11,332 bases of DNA from positions 267,889 through 279,220 of the forward strand of contig MU646904.1 of NCBI GenBank assembly GCA_026770585.1, given 5' to 3'. Below are positions 1 through 6,200 of this stretch, one piece after another. Position numbers and translations under genes: made by a program. The DNA is from Baffinella frigidus. Taxonomy: Eukaryota > Cryptophyceae > Cryptomonadales > Baffinellaceae. Within the stretch, counting starts at the first letter, position 1; each line of letters starts with the position of its first letter. The notes beneath the pieces are model-generated. The model saw nothing but the letters and a program-made list of their open reading frames with translations, was not told the DNA's origin and did no database searches.

Positions 1-17
1 CCAAACCCCCAATCCAG

Positions 18-32
18 GAGGCGCGTGGAGAG
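18..32 (+). pseudogene. Exon-tail copy (EARGE) with donor GT
   Basis: Reads GAGGCGCGTGGAGAG followed by GTCTGCCCTCACCCCTA. The same tail and the same following intron start recur at 199-231, where more of the exon survives. This copy is preceded by CCAG and could act as a 15-nt microexon. A truncated duplicate is more likely. Confidence 0.35.
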
Positions 33-42
33 GTCTGCCCTC

Positions 43-130
43 ACCCCTAGACCCCACCTCTCCTGAACCCCTAGACCCCACCTCTCCTGAACCCCTAGAC
101 CCCACCTCTCCTGAACCACTAGACCCCACA
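43..130. repeat. 24-bp tandem repeat, 3.7 copies
   Basis: Units start at 43, 67, 91 and 115 and read ACCCCTAGACCCC followed by ACCTCTCCTGA. The first three are essentially identical; the last is cut short and has one change. It lies between two copies of the same exon-like tail (18-32 and 172-213), inside probable intron sequence. Confidence 0.9.
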
Positions 131-171
131 CGCGCACACCCCTAACCCCCCACACGCGCCATGGCCCTTTG

Positions 172-213
172 AGCCATTTTCTTCGCGAAGACGCGAAAGA
201 GGCGCGCGGAGAG
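172..213 (+). CDS. Candidate partial coiled-coil exon
   Basis: The frame ending at the donor GAG|GTCTGC encodes SHFLREDAKEARGE, a charged heptad-like sequence like the better exons downstream. The only nearby acceptor is the AG inside TTTGAG at 172-173, which has a poor pyrimidine tract and would start the exon out of phase with the others. A second copy of the block is at 282-315 (SRLLREDVKEAR, then stop) and has no donor. The pair therefore looks like duplicated exon sequence in decay. I do not recognise a family. Confidence 0.3.
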
Positions 214-281
214 GTCTGCCCTCACCCCTACACTACACCCTTCGCAATGTGCAAAGGTGCACTGCGTACTGGCCCTTTGAG

Positions 282-315
282 CCGTTTGCTGCGCGAGGAC
301 GTGAAGGAGGCTCGC
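282..315 (+). pseudogene. Decayed copy of the 172-213 exon block
   Basis: The stretch from TGGCCCTTTGAGCC to the end of GGAGGCTCGC parallels 162-208 with scattered substitutions. In the matching frame it reads LLREDVKEAR and then TAA, and the donor GT seen in the sister copies is lost. Confidence 0.45.
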
Positions 316-401
316 TAAACCCACGGCACGTGCAGCAACTGTCGACTGTCGACAAGGGTTTTAGGGTATAGGGTGTAGGGTGTAGGAGAGAGGCCTCGTA
401 C

Positions 402-546
402 CTACGCCCCCACACCCCGTAGTCACGTCCCCCGTCTTGAACTGTGGGGAACGTGACCAGCTCTCGTATAAATCCCGGGTGCGAGCGTAAGCCAACATTT
501 CAGCAAAAAGGCCACGGTCCGTCTCGAGTGGTGGCCTAGACGACAT
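402..546 (-). CDS. Possible minus-strand first exon, unknown product
   Basis: On the minus strand an ATG at 546 opens a frame starting MSSRPPLETDRGLFAEMLAY and continuing through a mixed, protein-like stretch with Trp, Tyr and Phe, unlike the low-complexity shadows elsewhere. The frame runs to 361, but the last part reads into GGGTGTA heptamers. A donor GT at 401-400 would end the exon before them. It lies between decayed exon copies of the + strand gene. No family is recognised, and chance openness over about 60 codons is quite possible. Confidence 0.3.
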
Positions 547-582
547 TATATGATGTTGACAAGGGCATTGGATGGATGGTAG

Positions 583-616
583 GCGCGCGAGTCGCTACGG
601 AAAGCGCTAGAGGACT
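583..616 (+). pseudogene. Decayed copy of the exon at 770-835
   Basis: After GGATGGTAG the sequence reads ARESLRKALED and then TAA, matching the segment AREALRKALEE of the intact exon. The acceptor context (GGATGGTAG against GGATGGCAG) is duplicated too. The stop and the loss of the 3' half mark it as a dead copy. Its tail has been drawn into the 23-bp tandem repeat that follows. Confidence 0.6.
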
Positions 617-746
617 AACGGGTTATTCGTGAATCCACTAACGGGTTATTCGTGGATCCATTAACAGGTTATTCGTGCATCCACTAACGGATTATGCGCT
701 AGAGGACTAAGGGGTTATTCGTGAATCCACTTACGGGTTATTCACG
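614..746. repeat. 23-bp minisatellite ACTAACGGGTTATTCGTGAATCC
   Basis: About five to six units start near 614, 637, 660, 683, 706 and 729, with one or two changes each. The unit at 683 is interrupted by a copy of the exon fragment GCGCTAGAGGACTAA, so exon sequence was amplified together with the repeat. The array lies immediately upstream of the exon at 770. Confidence 0.85.
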
Positions 747-769
747 AAAGGGCGCGGGGTGGATGGCAG

Positions 770-835
770 GCGGCGGAGGCGCGCGAGGCGCTGCGGAAGG
801 CTCTCGAAGAGGCGGCTGCCCGCGACGCCCGAGAG
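770..835 (+). CDS. Exon: coiled-coil segment (22 codons, phase 0-0)
   Basis: Acceptor GGATGGCAG is followed by 66 nt encoding AAEAREALRKALEEAAARDA and RE, then donor GAG|GTGCTT. The composition (Ala, Glu, Arg, Leu spaced like heptads) predicts an alpha-helical coiled coil. Both borders are phase 0, matching the later exons. GC content is far above the flanking repeat DNA. Two partial copies (583-616 and 1041-1063) show the exon has been duplicated. Product unknown. Confidence 0.6.
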
Positions 836-845
836 GTGCTTGGGG

Positions 846-956
846 GTTACGGGGTGTAGGGTGCAGGGTGTAGGGTGTAGGGTGCAGGGTGCAGGGTGTA
901 GGGTGTGGGGTGTAGGGTGTAGGGTGTAGGGTGAAGAGTGTGGGGTGTAGGGTGAG
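846..956. repeat. GGGTGTA/GGGTGCA heptamer array
   Basis: About 15 seven-base units starting right after the donor of exon 770-835. It is a variant of the telomere-type heptamer found as CCCTAAA at 2314 and CCATAAA at 6796, so intron length here is made of homogenised heptamers. A short run of the same variant is at 365-387. Confidence 0.9.
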
Positions 957-1040
957 GGATCAGGGAGTTAAGATTGGGGTTGAGGTTGAGGTTTAAAGAT
1001 TTATGGTTGACTGTGTATGGTTGCAGGTCTAGGGTGCAGA

Positions 1041-1063
1041 GTGCGGCTGCGTGCGACGCCCTC
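1041..1063 (+). pseudogene. 3' fragment of the 770-835 exon with donor
   Basis: GCGGCTGCGTGCGACGCC then CTCGAG|GTGTTACC matches the last seven to eight codons and donor of exon 770-835 (AAARDARE there, AAACDALE here). No acceptor or 5' half is present, so it is a truncated duplicate rather than a usable exon. Confidence 0.5.
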
Positions 1064-1081
1064 GAGGTGTTACCACCAGCC

Positions 1082-1106
1082 AGAGAGAGGGAGAGAGGGA
1101 GAGAGG

Positions 1107-1160
<54 letters not shown>

Positions 1161-1170
1161 GAGAGAGAGG
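1082..1170. repeat. GA microsatellite, imperfect
   Basis: About 89 bp of GA/GAGG units with a few C interruptions. Open frames here (Arg-Glu or Leu-Ser repeats) are artefacts of the dinucleotide repeat. Confidence 0.95.
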
Positions 1171-1205
1171 ACGGATGAAGCACCGCCTCCCACCAGCCCT
1201 CCCAA

Positions 1206-1315
1206 GTGGCTCAAATAGTGCCCTGGAAGGTCTTCGATTTTGCCTTGGATCGGGGTCGGATCCGACCCCGATCCAAGGTAAATCGAAAATGCCCCAGAGC
1301 ACTATTTGAGCCACC
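1206..1315. repeat. Foldback element with a perfect palindromic centre
   Basis: The sequence GTGGCTCAAATAGTGC near 1206 recurs inverted near 1300-1315 (GCACTATTTGAGCCAC). The centre (TTGGATCGGGGTCGGA meeting its complement at 1260/1261) is a perfect 32-bp palindrome with no loop. Arms are about 55 bp with a few mismatches. It looks like a MITE-type or structured intron element. Confidence 0.85.
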
Positions 1316-1476
1316 TCCAAGGGCTAGTGGTATGTCCTAGTATTTGGCCTCACCAGTTTGGTTGGCCCTGGCGCTTTGGAACCATTTGACGGGGTTGTAC
1401 CGCGGACCCAGCTCGAGGATAGCCGGTCGGCCCGAGTGAGGCAGAGCTGGGTCTTGCAAGTTGGATGGTGTGTTGC

Positions 1477-1674
1477 TGCGAGGGGCGATGTTGTTGACGC
1501 GGGGAACAGGCTACGTTGCGCCGGCAGGCTCTTGAGCGCCCGCGTGACCGGTCACGCGGACGCCGAAGCCAACTGTCCGAGGTGACTGCCTTGTCATGTT
1601 CCGCCGACGCTGCGGTGCAGCAAAGCTTGCAACGTAGGCTACGTTGCGAGGGGCGATGTTGTTGACGCGGGGAA
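1477..1674. repeat. 30-bp direct repeat pair (1477-1506, 1645-1674)
   Basis: Both copies read TGCGAGGGGCGATG followed by TTGTTGACGCGGGGAA, identical over 30 bp. The spacer holds two palindromes: CGCGTGACCGGTCACGCG at 1541-1558 and GCAACGTA/TACGTTGC at 1629-1647. A diverged third copy (GTGTGTTGACGCGTGAA) is near 2037-2053. No gene is evident between 1320 and 1700. Confidence 0.8.
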
Positions 1675-1700
1675 AGAGCCCGTGTGGTGTGGATGGGTCC

Positions 1701-2161
1701 CGAGACTTTTTGGTCCTAGGATCCCTCGGCCTACGGTAGGAGGTCCTAGGCAATGCCGTAGGCCTAACTACCCCATTTTCAGGCCGTTAGCCTAGGGTGT
1801 GTGGGTTTTGAAGTGAGCCCACGAGGGTTTGCTCCTCTCTTCTGTCAAGAGTTGAATCCACACAGCGGACTTCGAAGGGGTTTCGAATAACCCCTCAGCG
1901 ATAACCCTACGGTAGACAAACCGTAGGGGCGTAGGGGGGTTCCTATGGAAAAGGTAACGGAACCTCGGCCCATTTTGGGCCGATGATCCCCTCGAAGCCC
2001 GCTGTGCGGCAGAGGGTCCGTTGCTGTGAGAGGAAGGTGTGTTGACGCGTGAACCTGTGACCCTTCATAGGCTAACGGCCTGAAAAGGGGGTAGTTAGGC
2101 CTACGGCATTGCCTAGGACCTCCTACCGTAGGCCGAGGGATCCTAGGACCAAAAAGTCTCG
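1701..2161. repeat. Y foldback: 94-bp inverted repeat, arms 1701-1794 and 2068-2161
   Basis: The left arm runs from CGAGACTTTTTGGTCC to GGCCGTTAGCCTA. The right arm is its reverse complement with a single mismatch that I can find (93 of 94). The arms contain smaller palindromes such as GGCCTACGG/CCGTAGGCC. The 273-bp loop carries an X element (1858-2009). A third, direct, partial copy follows at 2160-2224. The near-identity implies a recent duplication or gene conversion. Confidence 0.9.
1858..2009. mobile_element. X1: MITE-like X-family element
   Basis: Ends are CCACACAGCGGACTTCGAAG on the left and CTCGAAGCCCGCTGTGCGG on the right, which are inverted repeats. The interior holds CCTACGGTAGAC, CCGTAGGGG and an apex hairpin CGGCCCATTTTGGGCCG at 1966-1982. 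There is no coding capacity, so it is non-autonomous. It sits in the loop of the Y foldback. Confidence 0.8.
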
Positions 2162-2224
2162 GCCTACGGTAGGAGATCCTAGGCAATGCCGTAGGCCTAA
2201 CTACCCCATTTTCAGGCCGTTACC
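2160..2224. repeat. Partial direct third copy of Y
   Basis: CGGCCTACGGTAGGAGATCC through AGGCCGTTACCCTA repeats 1727-1794 in the same orientation with a few changes, directly abutting the right arm of the Y foldback. Confidence 0.8.
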
Positions 2225-2313
2225 CTATTAACCTACACGTCTCCTGTGAGCATACTTTCCTCTCGTGGGGAAGGGGTTGCGCAGGTATCACTTCTTCCCA
2301 GCCCCATTCCATG

Positions 2314-2516
2314 AACCCTAAACCCTAAACCCTAAACCCTAAACCCTAAACCCTAAACCCTAAACCCTAAACCCTAAACCCTAAACCCTGATCCCTAACC
2401 CTGAAACCTAAACCCTAAACCCTAAACCCCGAACCCAAAACCCAAAACCCTAAACCCCAAACCCTAAACCCCAAACCCCAAACCCCAAACCCTAAACCCC
2501 AAACCCTAAACCCCCA
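2314..2516. repeat. Interstitial telomere-type CCCTAAA array
   Basis: About eleven near-perfect CCCTAAA units (2314-2390) grade into CCCCAAA/CCCTGAA/CCCAAAA variants up to 2516, then CCTCGCACAG at the acceptor of the next exon copy. The array is pyrimidine-rich and lies directly before an acceptor, so it could serve as the polypyrimidine tract of an intron. Confidence 0.95.
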
Positions 2517-2528
2517 ACCCTCGCACAG

Positions 2529-2601
2529 GCAGAACCTCGCGCAGCGAAGGAGAACGCTGAAAGATACGCGATGCAGCTGCAGCGGAGCAAGACCCCACAC
2601 C
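2529..2601 (+). pseudogene. Coiled-coil exon copy 1 (no donor found)
   Basis: Acceptor CGCACAG is followed by a frame reading AEPRAAKENAERYAMQLQRS KT, parallel to the intact exon at 3004. After CGGAGCAAGACC the sequence turns into CCCACACCC intron-like DNA with no GT. A GC donor (GCAAG) at 2595 is conceivable. It is the first of four tandem copies of this exon. I treat it as truncated. Confidence 0.45.
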
Positions 2602-2644
2602 CTCAACCCAAACCCCCAGCCCCAAACCTAAACCCCAAACTCAG

Positions 2645-2732
2645 GCGGAGCTACGGGCAGCGAAGGAGAACGCTGAAGAGGACACGCGGGAGAGCTGCAG
2701 TGGAGCAAGACAGGCCTGCGGCGAGAGATGGA
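2645..2732 (+). pseudogene. Coiled-coil exon copy 2, frameshifted
   Basis: Starts after CTCAG as AELRAAKENAEED and then leaves the family frame. Between GCTGA and CTGCAG it has 24 nt where the three sister copies have 22, a 2-nt insertion. The 3' part (ACAGGCCTGCGGCGAGAGATG) matches the intact exon in another frame. It therefore cannot encode the full repeat. Confidence 0.6.
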
Positions 2733-2888
2733 ACCATAACCCCCAGACTCACGTTGATGCTACCCCCTAAACTCACGCTTCCATTACCCCCCACACTAAC
2801 CTTTCTCCTCCGCGGCCCGTAGCTTAGGGGGCTGGGTTTAGGGTGTGGGGTCTCGCTCATAACGCCCAACCCTGAAATCACTCGGCAG

Positions 2889-2961
2889 GCAGAACTACGG
2901 GCAGCGAAGGAGACAGCTGAAGGACATGCAGGAGAGCTGCAGCGGAGCAAGACCCCATGCC
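2889..2961 (+). pseudogene. Coiled-coil exon copy 3 (no donor found)
   Basis: Acceptor CTCGGCAG, then AELRAAKETAEGHAGELQRS KT in the family frame, the closest match to the intact exon at 3004. Like copy 1 it runs into CCCATGCCCTGAACCC without a GT donor. The following spacer to 3003 is nearly the same as the copy 1 to copy 2 spacer, so exon and intron were duplicated as a unit. Confidence 0.5.
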
Positions 2962-3003
2962 CTGAACCCAACCCCCAGCCCCAACCCTAAACCCCAAACT
3001 CAG

Positions 3004-3117
3004 GCGGAGCTACGGGCAGCGAAGGAGACAGCGGAGGGGCACGCTGGGGAGCTGCGGCGGAGCGAGACAGGCCTGCGGCGCGAGATGGAAGGGGCGCATA
3101 AGTCGCACCAGGGCGAG
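3004..3117 (+). CDS. Exon: coiled-coil segment (38 codons, phase 0-0)
   Basis: Acceptor AAACTCAG and donor GAG|GTCATT enclose 114 nt. The translation starts AELRAAKETAEGHAGELRRS, continues ETGLRREMEGA and ends HKSHQGE. Glu, Arg, Ala and Leu spacing is typical of a long coiled coil; residues 1-30 are predicted helix by composition. It is the only one of four tandem copies with both splice borders and an open frame, so it is the likely functional member. Its last 27-30 nt recur at 3516-3545 and 4095-4124 together with intron sequence. No enzyme motif or membrane segment is seen. Function unknown. Confidence 0.6.
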
Positions 3118-3175
3118 GTCATTACCTCAAGGAATTTCTTGATTGACGCCTTGCTTGCCGGCGAAAGTTGCTATG

Positions 3176-3375
3176 GTCGAAATGGGCTTCGCGCGGAATC
3201 GAGGTCAGGTCAGGAAATCAGGAAAATTCCCAAAAAATAGACTTTTATGCTATTTTAGGCATGGTTTTAATCTCAAAATAGCATCTCCCACCCATAAGAT
3301 GACACAAAAAGGGGGGGAAATGGAAAAATTTTGCTGACCTGACCTCGATTTTTTCCGCGCGGAGCCCATTTCGAC
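3176..3375. mobile_element. 200-bp MITE-like inverted-repeat insertion
   Basis: The left end GTCGAAATGGGCTTCGCGCG (3176) and right end CGCGCGGAGCCCATTTCGAC (to 3375) are inverted repeats. The homology continues inward (TCGAGGTCAGGTCAG against CTGACCTGACCTCGA), giving arms of about 40 bp. An inner pair ATGCTATTTT/AAAATAGCAT adds a second stem. The sister repeat near 3868 lacks it. No coding capacity. Confidence 0.75.
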
Positions 3376-3515
3376 AATACACCTGAACTATGTGTTTTCC
3401 TCTTAATCCTTTTCATAGATTTATTTCCCAGAAAAGGCTTCACTGGTACTAGTGTGGTTGAATCGTGTAGTAATTTTTGTTGGTAGGGAAGGCTTTTATG
3501 AATCCGCTTGGCCAT

Positions 3516-3545
3516 GCAAGGGGTGCGTAAGTCGCACCAGGGAGA
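3516..3545 (+). pseudogene. Exon-tail copy (GVRKSHQGE) before GTCACG
   Basis: AAGGGGTGCGTAAGTCGCAC then CAGGGAGAG copies the 3' end of exon 3004-3117 with its donor position. The GTAAG inside GTGCGTAAGTCG could itself look like a donor. No acceptor is nearby, so this is a duplicated fragment. Confidence 0.5.
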
Positions 3546-3674
3546 GGTCACGTCCCCACCCACATCCCCACGTCAATCTATATCTACACTGTCCATGTAT
3601 GTCTACACACTGGTGTCAATCTGTATCTACACGCTGAGCCTAGTGCCACCTGGCGCGATCGAAAGGAGCAGCGA

Positions 3675-3812
3675 CCACACAGTGGACTACGGACCTTTCA
3701 TCAAAAGTCAACTTACTCTGTGAGCAGTTAACTTGAAGGATTTTCTCATGCAGATTTGGTCACGTTACCGCTAAATCTAGGGGTCCCGAAACCCTCGTAG
3801 CCCACCGTGTGG
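3675..3812. mobile_element. X6: diverged X-like element
   Basis: Termini CCACACAGTGGACTACGG and CCTCGTAGCCCACCGTGTGG match the X-family inverted ends, but the interior (138 bp in all) is different and has GTCAACTTACTC instead of the CCTACGGTAGG core. It may be a separate subfamily sharing only the ends. It falls at a boundary of the large duplication, where copy 1 runs straight from exon tail into ATTACCTC. Confidence 0.5.
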
Positions 3813-3938
3813 TTACCTCAGAGATTTTCTTAATTGAAGCCTTGCGTGCCAACGAAAGTTGCTACACACAAGCTTTGCTGGTACTAGCATGGTTGGATCG
3901 TGTAGTAATTTTCGTTGACAGGAAAGGCTTTTATTAAT

Positions 3939-4079
3939 CTCATATGAAAACACTTTCAATTTATAAACATGGTTTCAATCAAAATTGCTCCACGTTTGCT
4001 TTAACATTACTAATAAAGATCTTTCTGTGCAGTAAATTTCATTTAACCATTTTCATAAATTGAAAGTGTTTTGGTAAAA
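3939..4079. mobile_element. 141-bp MITE-like insertion with about 33-bp inverted ends
   Basis: The left arm from 3947 (AAAACACTTTCAATTTATAA) and right arm to 4072 (its complement, ATAAATTGAAAGTGTTTT) are inverted repeats of about 33 bp with a few mismatches. The sister copy near 3496-3506 runs TTTTATGAATCCGC without it, so the insertion limits can be read. AAT flanks both sides (3936-3938, 4080-4082) and may be a 3-bp target duplication. Confidence 0.8.
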
Positions 4080-4094
4080 AATCCGCTTGGCCAT

Positions 4095-4124
4095 GCAAGG
4101 GGTACGTAAGTCGCACCAGGGCGA
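4095..4124 (+). pseudogene. Exon-tail copy (GVRKSHQGE) before GTCACA
   Basis: Second copy of the 3' end of exon 3004-3117 (AAGGGGTACGTAAGTCGCAC then CAGGGCGAG). Without an acceptor or upstream half it is not usable as an exon. It closes the second unit of the large duplication. Confidence 0.5.
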
Positions 4125-4129
4125 GGTCA

Positions 4130-4550
4130 CATGAGGGTTGGGGGGTTCAGGGTTTAGTAGCAGGATGAGATCAGTCAGAATCAGGTGCGTTTTAATTTTG
4201 GAACAAGACAGATTCTGTCCCGCTATCTTAGGCTTCTGACGCCGAAGATAAGGGTGTATATGCTATTTTAGGCATACAATGATGCTGTCTTACGCCTTTT
4301 TATGTAGAAAGATTCTCGTATGTTCCGAGGTGCGGTTGGTACCAGGGCGGAGTCTTTCTTGTCCGTCGATTTTTAGACCTCAGATTCACCTTGTATTAAC
4401 CCCAGATCTGGGGTCTCTGTGTCAACTCAAGTCCCAATGTTGGTACAAATTCAACTTTTGGGGACAAGTCGAAATCAATGGATTTGGTCCTTCCGTGAGG
4501 TTTGGTAGTACCAAGGCGAGGTCTTTCTTGTCCGCAGTCCCCCCCCCATT
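4130..4550. other. Non-coding stretch with a short direct repeat
   Basis: No credible exon is seen. It holds a pair of similar segments, GGTACCAGGGCGGAGTCTTT at about 4338 and GTACCAAGGCGAGGTCTTTC at about 4509, both continuing into TTGTCC. It also holds a copy of ATGCTATTTTAGGCAT (4260) shared with 3247, and the palindrome CCCAGATCTGGG near 4401. Confidence 0.6.
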
Positions 4551-4712
4551 CACACGAGAATGCTAGAGGGGCCTTTTTAAAACCGAGATCATTTTGTACG
4601 TAGCCTTTGTGTAGCAAAGTTCATTGCCTGTGGAGCCATTCCACCCCTGGTCAGGCCAGGCGCGAGGTTGGAACACCCTATCTTGGTACAAATGTTTAAA
4701 ATACCACATGTA
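4550..4712. repeat. W repeat, copy 1
   Basis: Shares GAGAATGCTAGAGGGGCC, CAGGCGCGAGGTTGGAA and CCTATC-TGGTACAAATGTT with 5418-5576, in order and orientation. Divergence is substantial between these blocks. It lies upstream of the exon copy at 4838. Confidence 0.75.
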
Positions 4713-4837
4713 CATATGTCCCTCAGCAATGCCCCCCCCGTCTGGGCAGGCTCTGTACTAGGAAAAATTTGTTTCCCAACAAATCTAGAGGGAAAGCTCC
4801 ATAACAAATATCTCTCTCTTTTCCGCTGGGTGTGCAG

Positions 4838-4873
4838 TTGGGTGCAGCGAACGCCAGAGCGGCACTGGCGGAG
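4838..4873 (+). pseudogene. Truncated copy of exon 5301-5362
   Basis: After a good acceptor (CTCTTTTCCGCTGGGTGTGCAG region) the frame reads LGAANARAALAED, matching LDAANARAAQAEE of the intact exon. It then turns into ATTTCATGTTCCCGGATAAA, which repeats TTTCCCAACAAATCTAGAGG upstream at about 4771. The donor is lost. It is a broken duplicate lying just before X2. Confidence 0.55.
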
Positions 4874-4914
4874 GATTTCATGTTCCCGGATAAATCTAGA
4901 GGGAAAGCTGCATA

Positions 4915-5075
4915 CCACACATCGGGCTACGAAGGGATTTTCGGGCACTCAGTGCCCGAGTTTTCGTTACCTTATCCGTAGGAACCCCGCTATGCCCCTA
5001 CGGGTTGCCTACCGTAGGATCCCAGGTCTTATCGCTTAGGGGTTATTCGAAATCCCTTCGAAGTCCGCTGTGTGG
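4915..5075. mobile_element. X2: MITE-like X-family element (minus orientation)
   Basis: Inverted ends CCACACATCGGGCTACGAAG and CTTCGAAGTCCGCTGTGTGG, length 161 bp. Core CCGTAGGAACC and CCTACCGTAGG are in the orientation opposite to X1. The apex hairpin CGGGCACTCAGTGCCCG is at 4942-4958. The right flank is shared with X3. Confidence 0.85.
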
Positions 5076-5180
5076 GAAAGGCCTCTCTCGTTCCCGCTGG
5101 GTGTCCACGCCAGGTCAGTTGTCGGGATTTCAGTTAGACGTCTTTTTAAAAAAAAAATGTACCCGGATCCGGGAAAATGT
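5076..5180. repeat. X-flank repeat, copy 1 (second copy 6591-6692)
   Basis: AAGGCCTCTCTCGTTCCCGC onward is near-identical in both places for about 100 bp, through GACGTCTTTTTAAAAAAA and the palindrome CCCGGATCCGGG (5162-5173 and 6675-6686). X2 and X3 abut it in opposite orientations. Confidence 0.9.
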
Positions 5181-5300
5181 ATTCTGACCGGACGTGGAAA
5201 GGACGAGGAGTTGCGTGCCGCCGGGTGGCTACGTACCATTTAGTACCACGAAACGAACCGTTGCGTCCTGAAACACTGACCAATGACCTGCCGTGTGCAG

Positions 5301-5362
5301 TTGGACGCAGCGAACGCTAGAGCGGCACAGGCGGAGGAACGCGCGGGGGGGGCTGAAAAGCG
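5301..5362 (+). CDS. Exon: coiled-coil segment (20 codons plus 2 nt)
   Basis: Acceptor CCGTGTGCAG and donor GCG|GTGAGC (a strong consensus donor) enclose 62 nt encoding LDAANARAAQAEERAGGAEK plus the first two bases of an Arg codon. Start phase 0, end phase 2. The next exon at 6201 begins with the single base needed, giving CGG. The Ala/Glu/Arg content fits the same coiled coil as the upstream exons. A broken copy lies at 4838. Product unknown. Confidence 0.65.
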
Positions 5363-5417
5363 GTGAGCTCACCTTTTCATGTTTAATTTGACCATCAATT
5401 TGACCAGTTTGACCTCA

Positions 5418-5609
5418 ACACTCGAGAATGCTAGAGGGGCCTATTTAAAAGTGAGATGCTTTACAAGTAAGTATTTGTGTGGTAGCTTTCATGTAAAATT
5501 GGTCGCGGAAGTAAAAACTGTACCAGGCGCGAGGTTGGAATGCCCTATCCTGGTACAAATGTTCAGAACCCTAGATGTAAAAAGGATCCTCGAGCATTCT
5601 CGAGTGGGC
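5418..5609. repeat. W repeat, copy 2, with inverted ends
   Basis: The left end ACTCGAGAATGCTAGAGG and the right end CCTCGAGCATTCTCGAGTGG are inverted. Inside is a second pair GTACCAGG/CCTGGTAC at 5520-5527 and 5549-5556. This may be a MITE of about 190 bp. Copy 1 is at 4550. Confidence 0.65.
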
Positions 5610-5776
5610 TGTTACACCCTCAGGGGTCCGTTTTACCATTTTATTTTATTTCATGCAATTCGTTTAATTAAATTAAATTCGCAGTTTTTCATTGCGTATG
5701 GTTGGTTTGATTTGAATTGGTTGTCCCTGGATTTGATTTGATTCGTTAAGGGTGCAGGGGTTTGATTTGGTTCGTT

Positions 5777-5941
5777 AGAGCGCTGTGCAGAGAAGTTGGC
5801 CACGGAAAATAATGGAAAATCGAGAAATTGGAGCCATTTTGTCAACTTTTGAAAAAAATAGTACCGTGAATTTCTCACAAGTGGACAAAATGGCTCCAAT
5901 TTTCCCATTTTTCGGTGGCCAACTTCTCTGCTCAGCGCTCT
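5777..5941. repeat. Long inverted repeat (arms 5777-5843, 5884-5941)
   Basis: AGAGCGCTG, CAGAGAAGTTGGCCAC and ATTGGAGCCATTTTGTC on the left recur inverted as GACAAAATGGCTCCAAT, GTGGCCAACTTCTCTG and CAGCGCTCT on the right, around a 40-nt loop. The left arm carries about 9 extra bases. It has the form of a MITE or structured intron element. Short frames across it are not genes. Confidence 0.85.
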
Positions 5942-6200
5942 GAGGGTGCAGAGGTTTAGTGGCATGACAGTGATCACGAGTGACAACCAAATCAAATCAA
6001 ATGATACAAATGAATTGAAATGCTCCTCAGAAAGTCTCATGAGCTTCATCCACCCGGCCGCCCCAAACCCTAACCCTCGAAGCATAAAACCCCAAACGAA
6101 TTTGAATCAAATTAGAATCTTGTTTGATTTGGTTTGCTGGCTCGAGGGTGGATTTGATTCGTTGAGGGTTCATGGGGTTTACGGTTTGCTCTTTCGACAG

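Larger units (their letters stand above)
3120..4130. repeat. Large diverged direct duplication (3120-3550 and 3813-4130)
   Basis: Both copies contain TTACCTCA...TTTCTT, GCCTTGC, CGAAAGTTGCTA, CTGGTACTAG, ATCGTGTAGTAATTTT, AAGGCTTTTAT and CCGCTTGGCCATGCAAGGGG in the same order. Each ends in an exon-tail copy reading KSHQGE before GTCAC. The copies differ mainly by palindromic insertions: 3176-3375 in the first and 3939-4079 in the second. Confidence 0.85.
5363..6200 (+). other. Intron between exons 5301-5362 and 6201-6264
   Basis: 838 nt from GTGAGC to TCTTTCGACAG. It contains W copy 2 (5418-5609), an AT-rich TTTGATTTGATTCG stretch (5690-5775), and the long inverted repeat 5777-5941. It then has AAATCAAATCAAATGATAC, complementary to the TTTGATTTGATT part, and heptamer-like AACCCTAACCC near 6065. 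The phase match of the flanking exons is the main support. Confidence 0.55.

Noticed and set aside
974-1309. Frames through the GA tract (Arg-Glu or Leu-Ser runs)
   Set aside because: Dinucleotide repeat artefact that also crosses the 1206-1315 hairpin.
1845-2186. 113-codon minus-strand frame
   Set aside because: Made entirely of X1 and the Y right arm; repeated elsewhere as non-coding DNA.
2314-2516. True chromosome end
   Set aside because: The CCCTAAA run is short, degenerates on one side and is followed by exon copies, so it is interstitial.
5651-6085. 144-codon minus-strand frame
   Set aside because: Covers both arms of the 5777-5941 inverted repeat; no coding signature.
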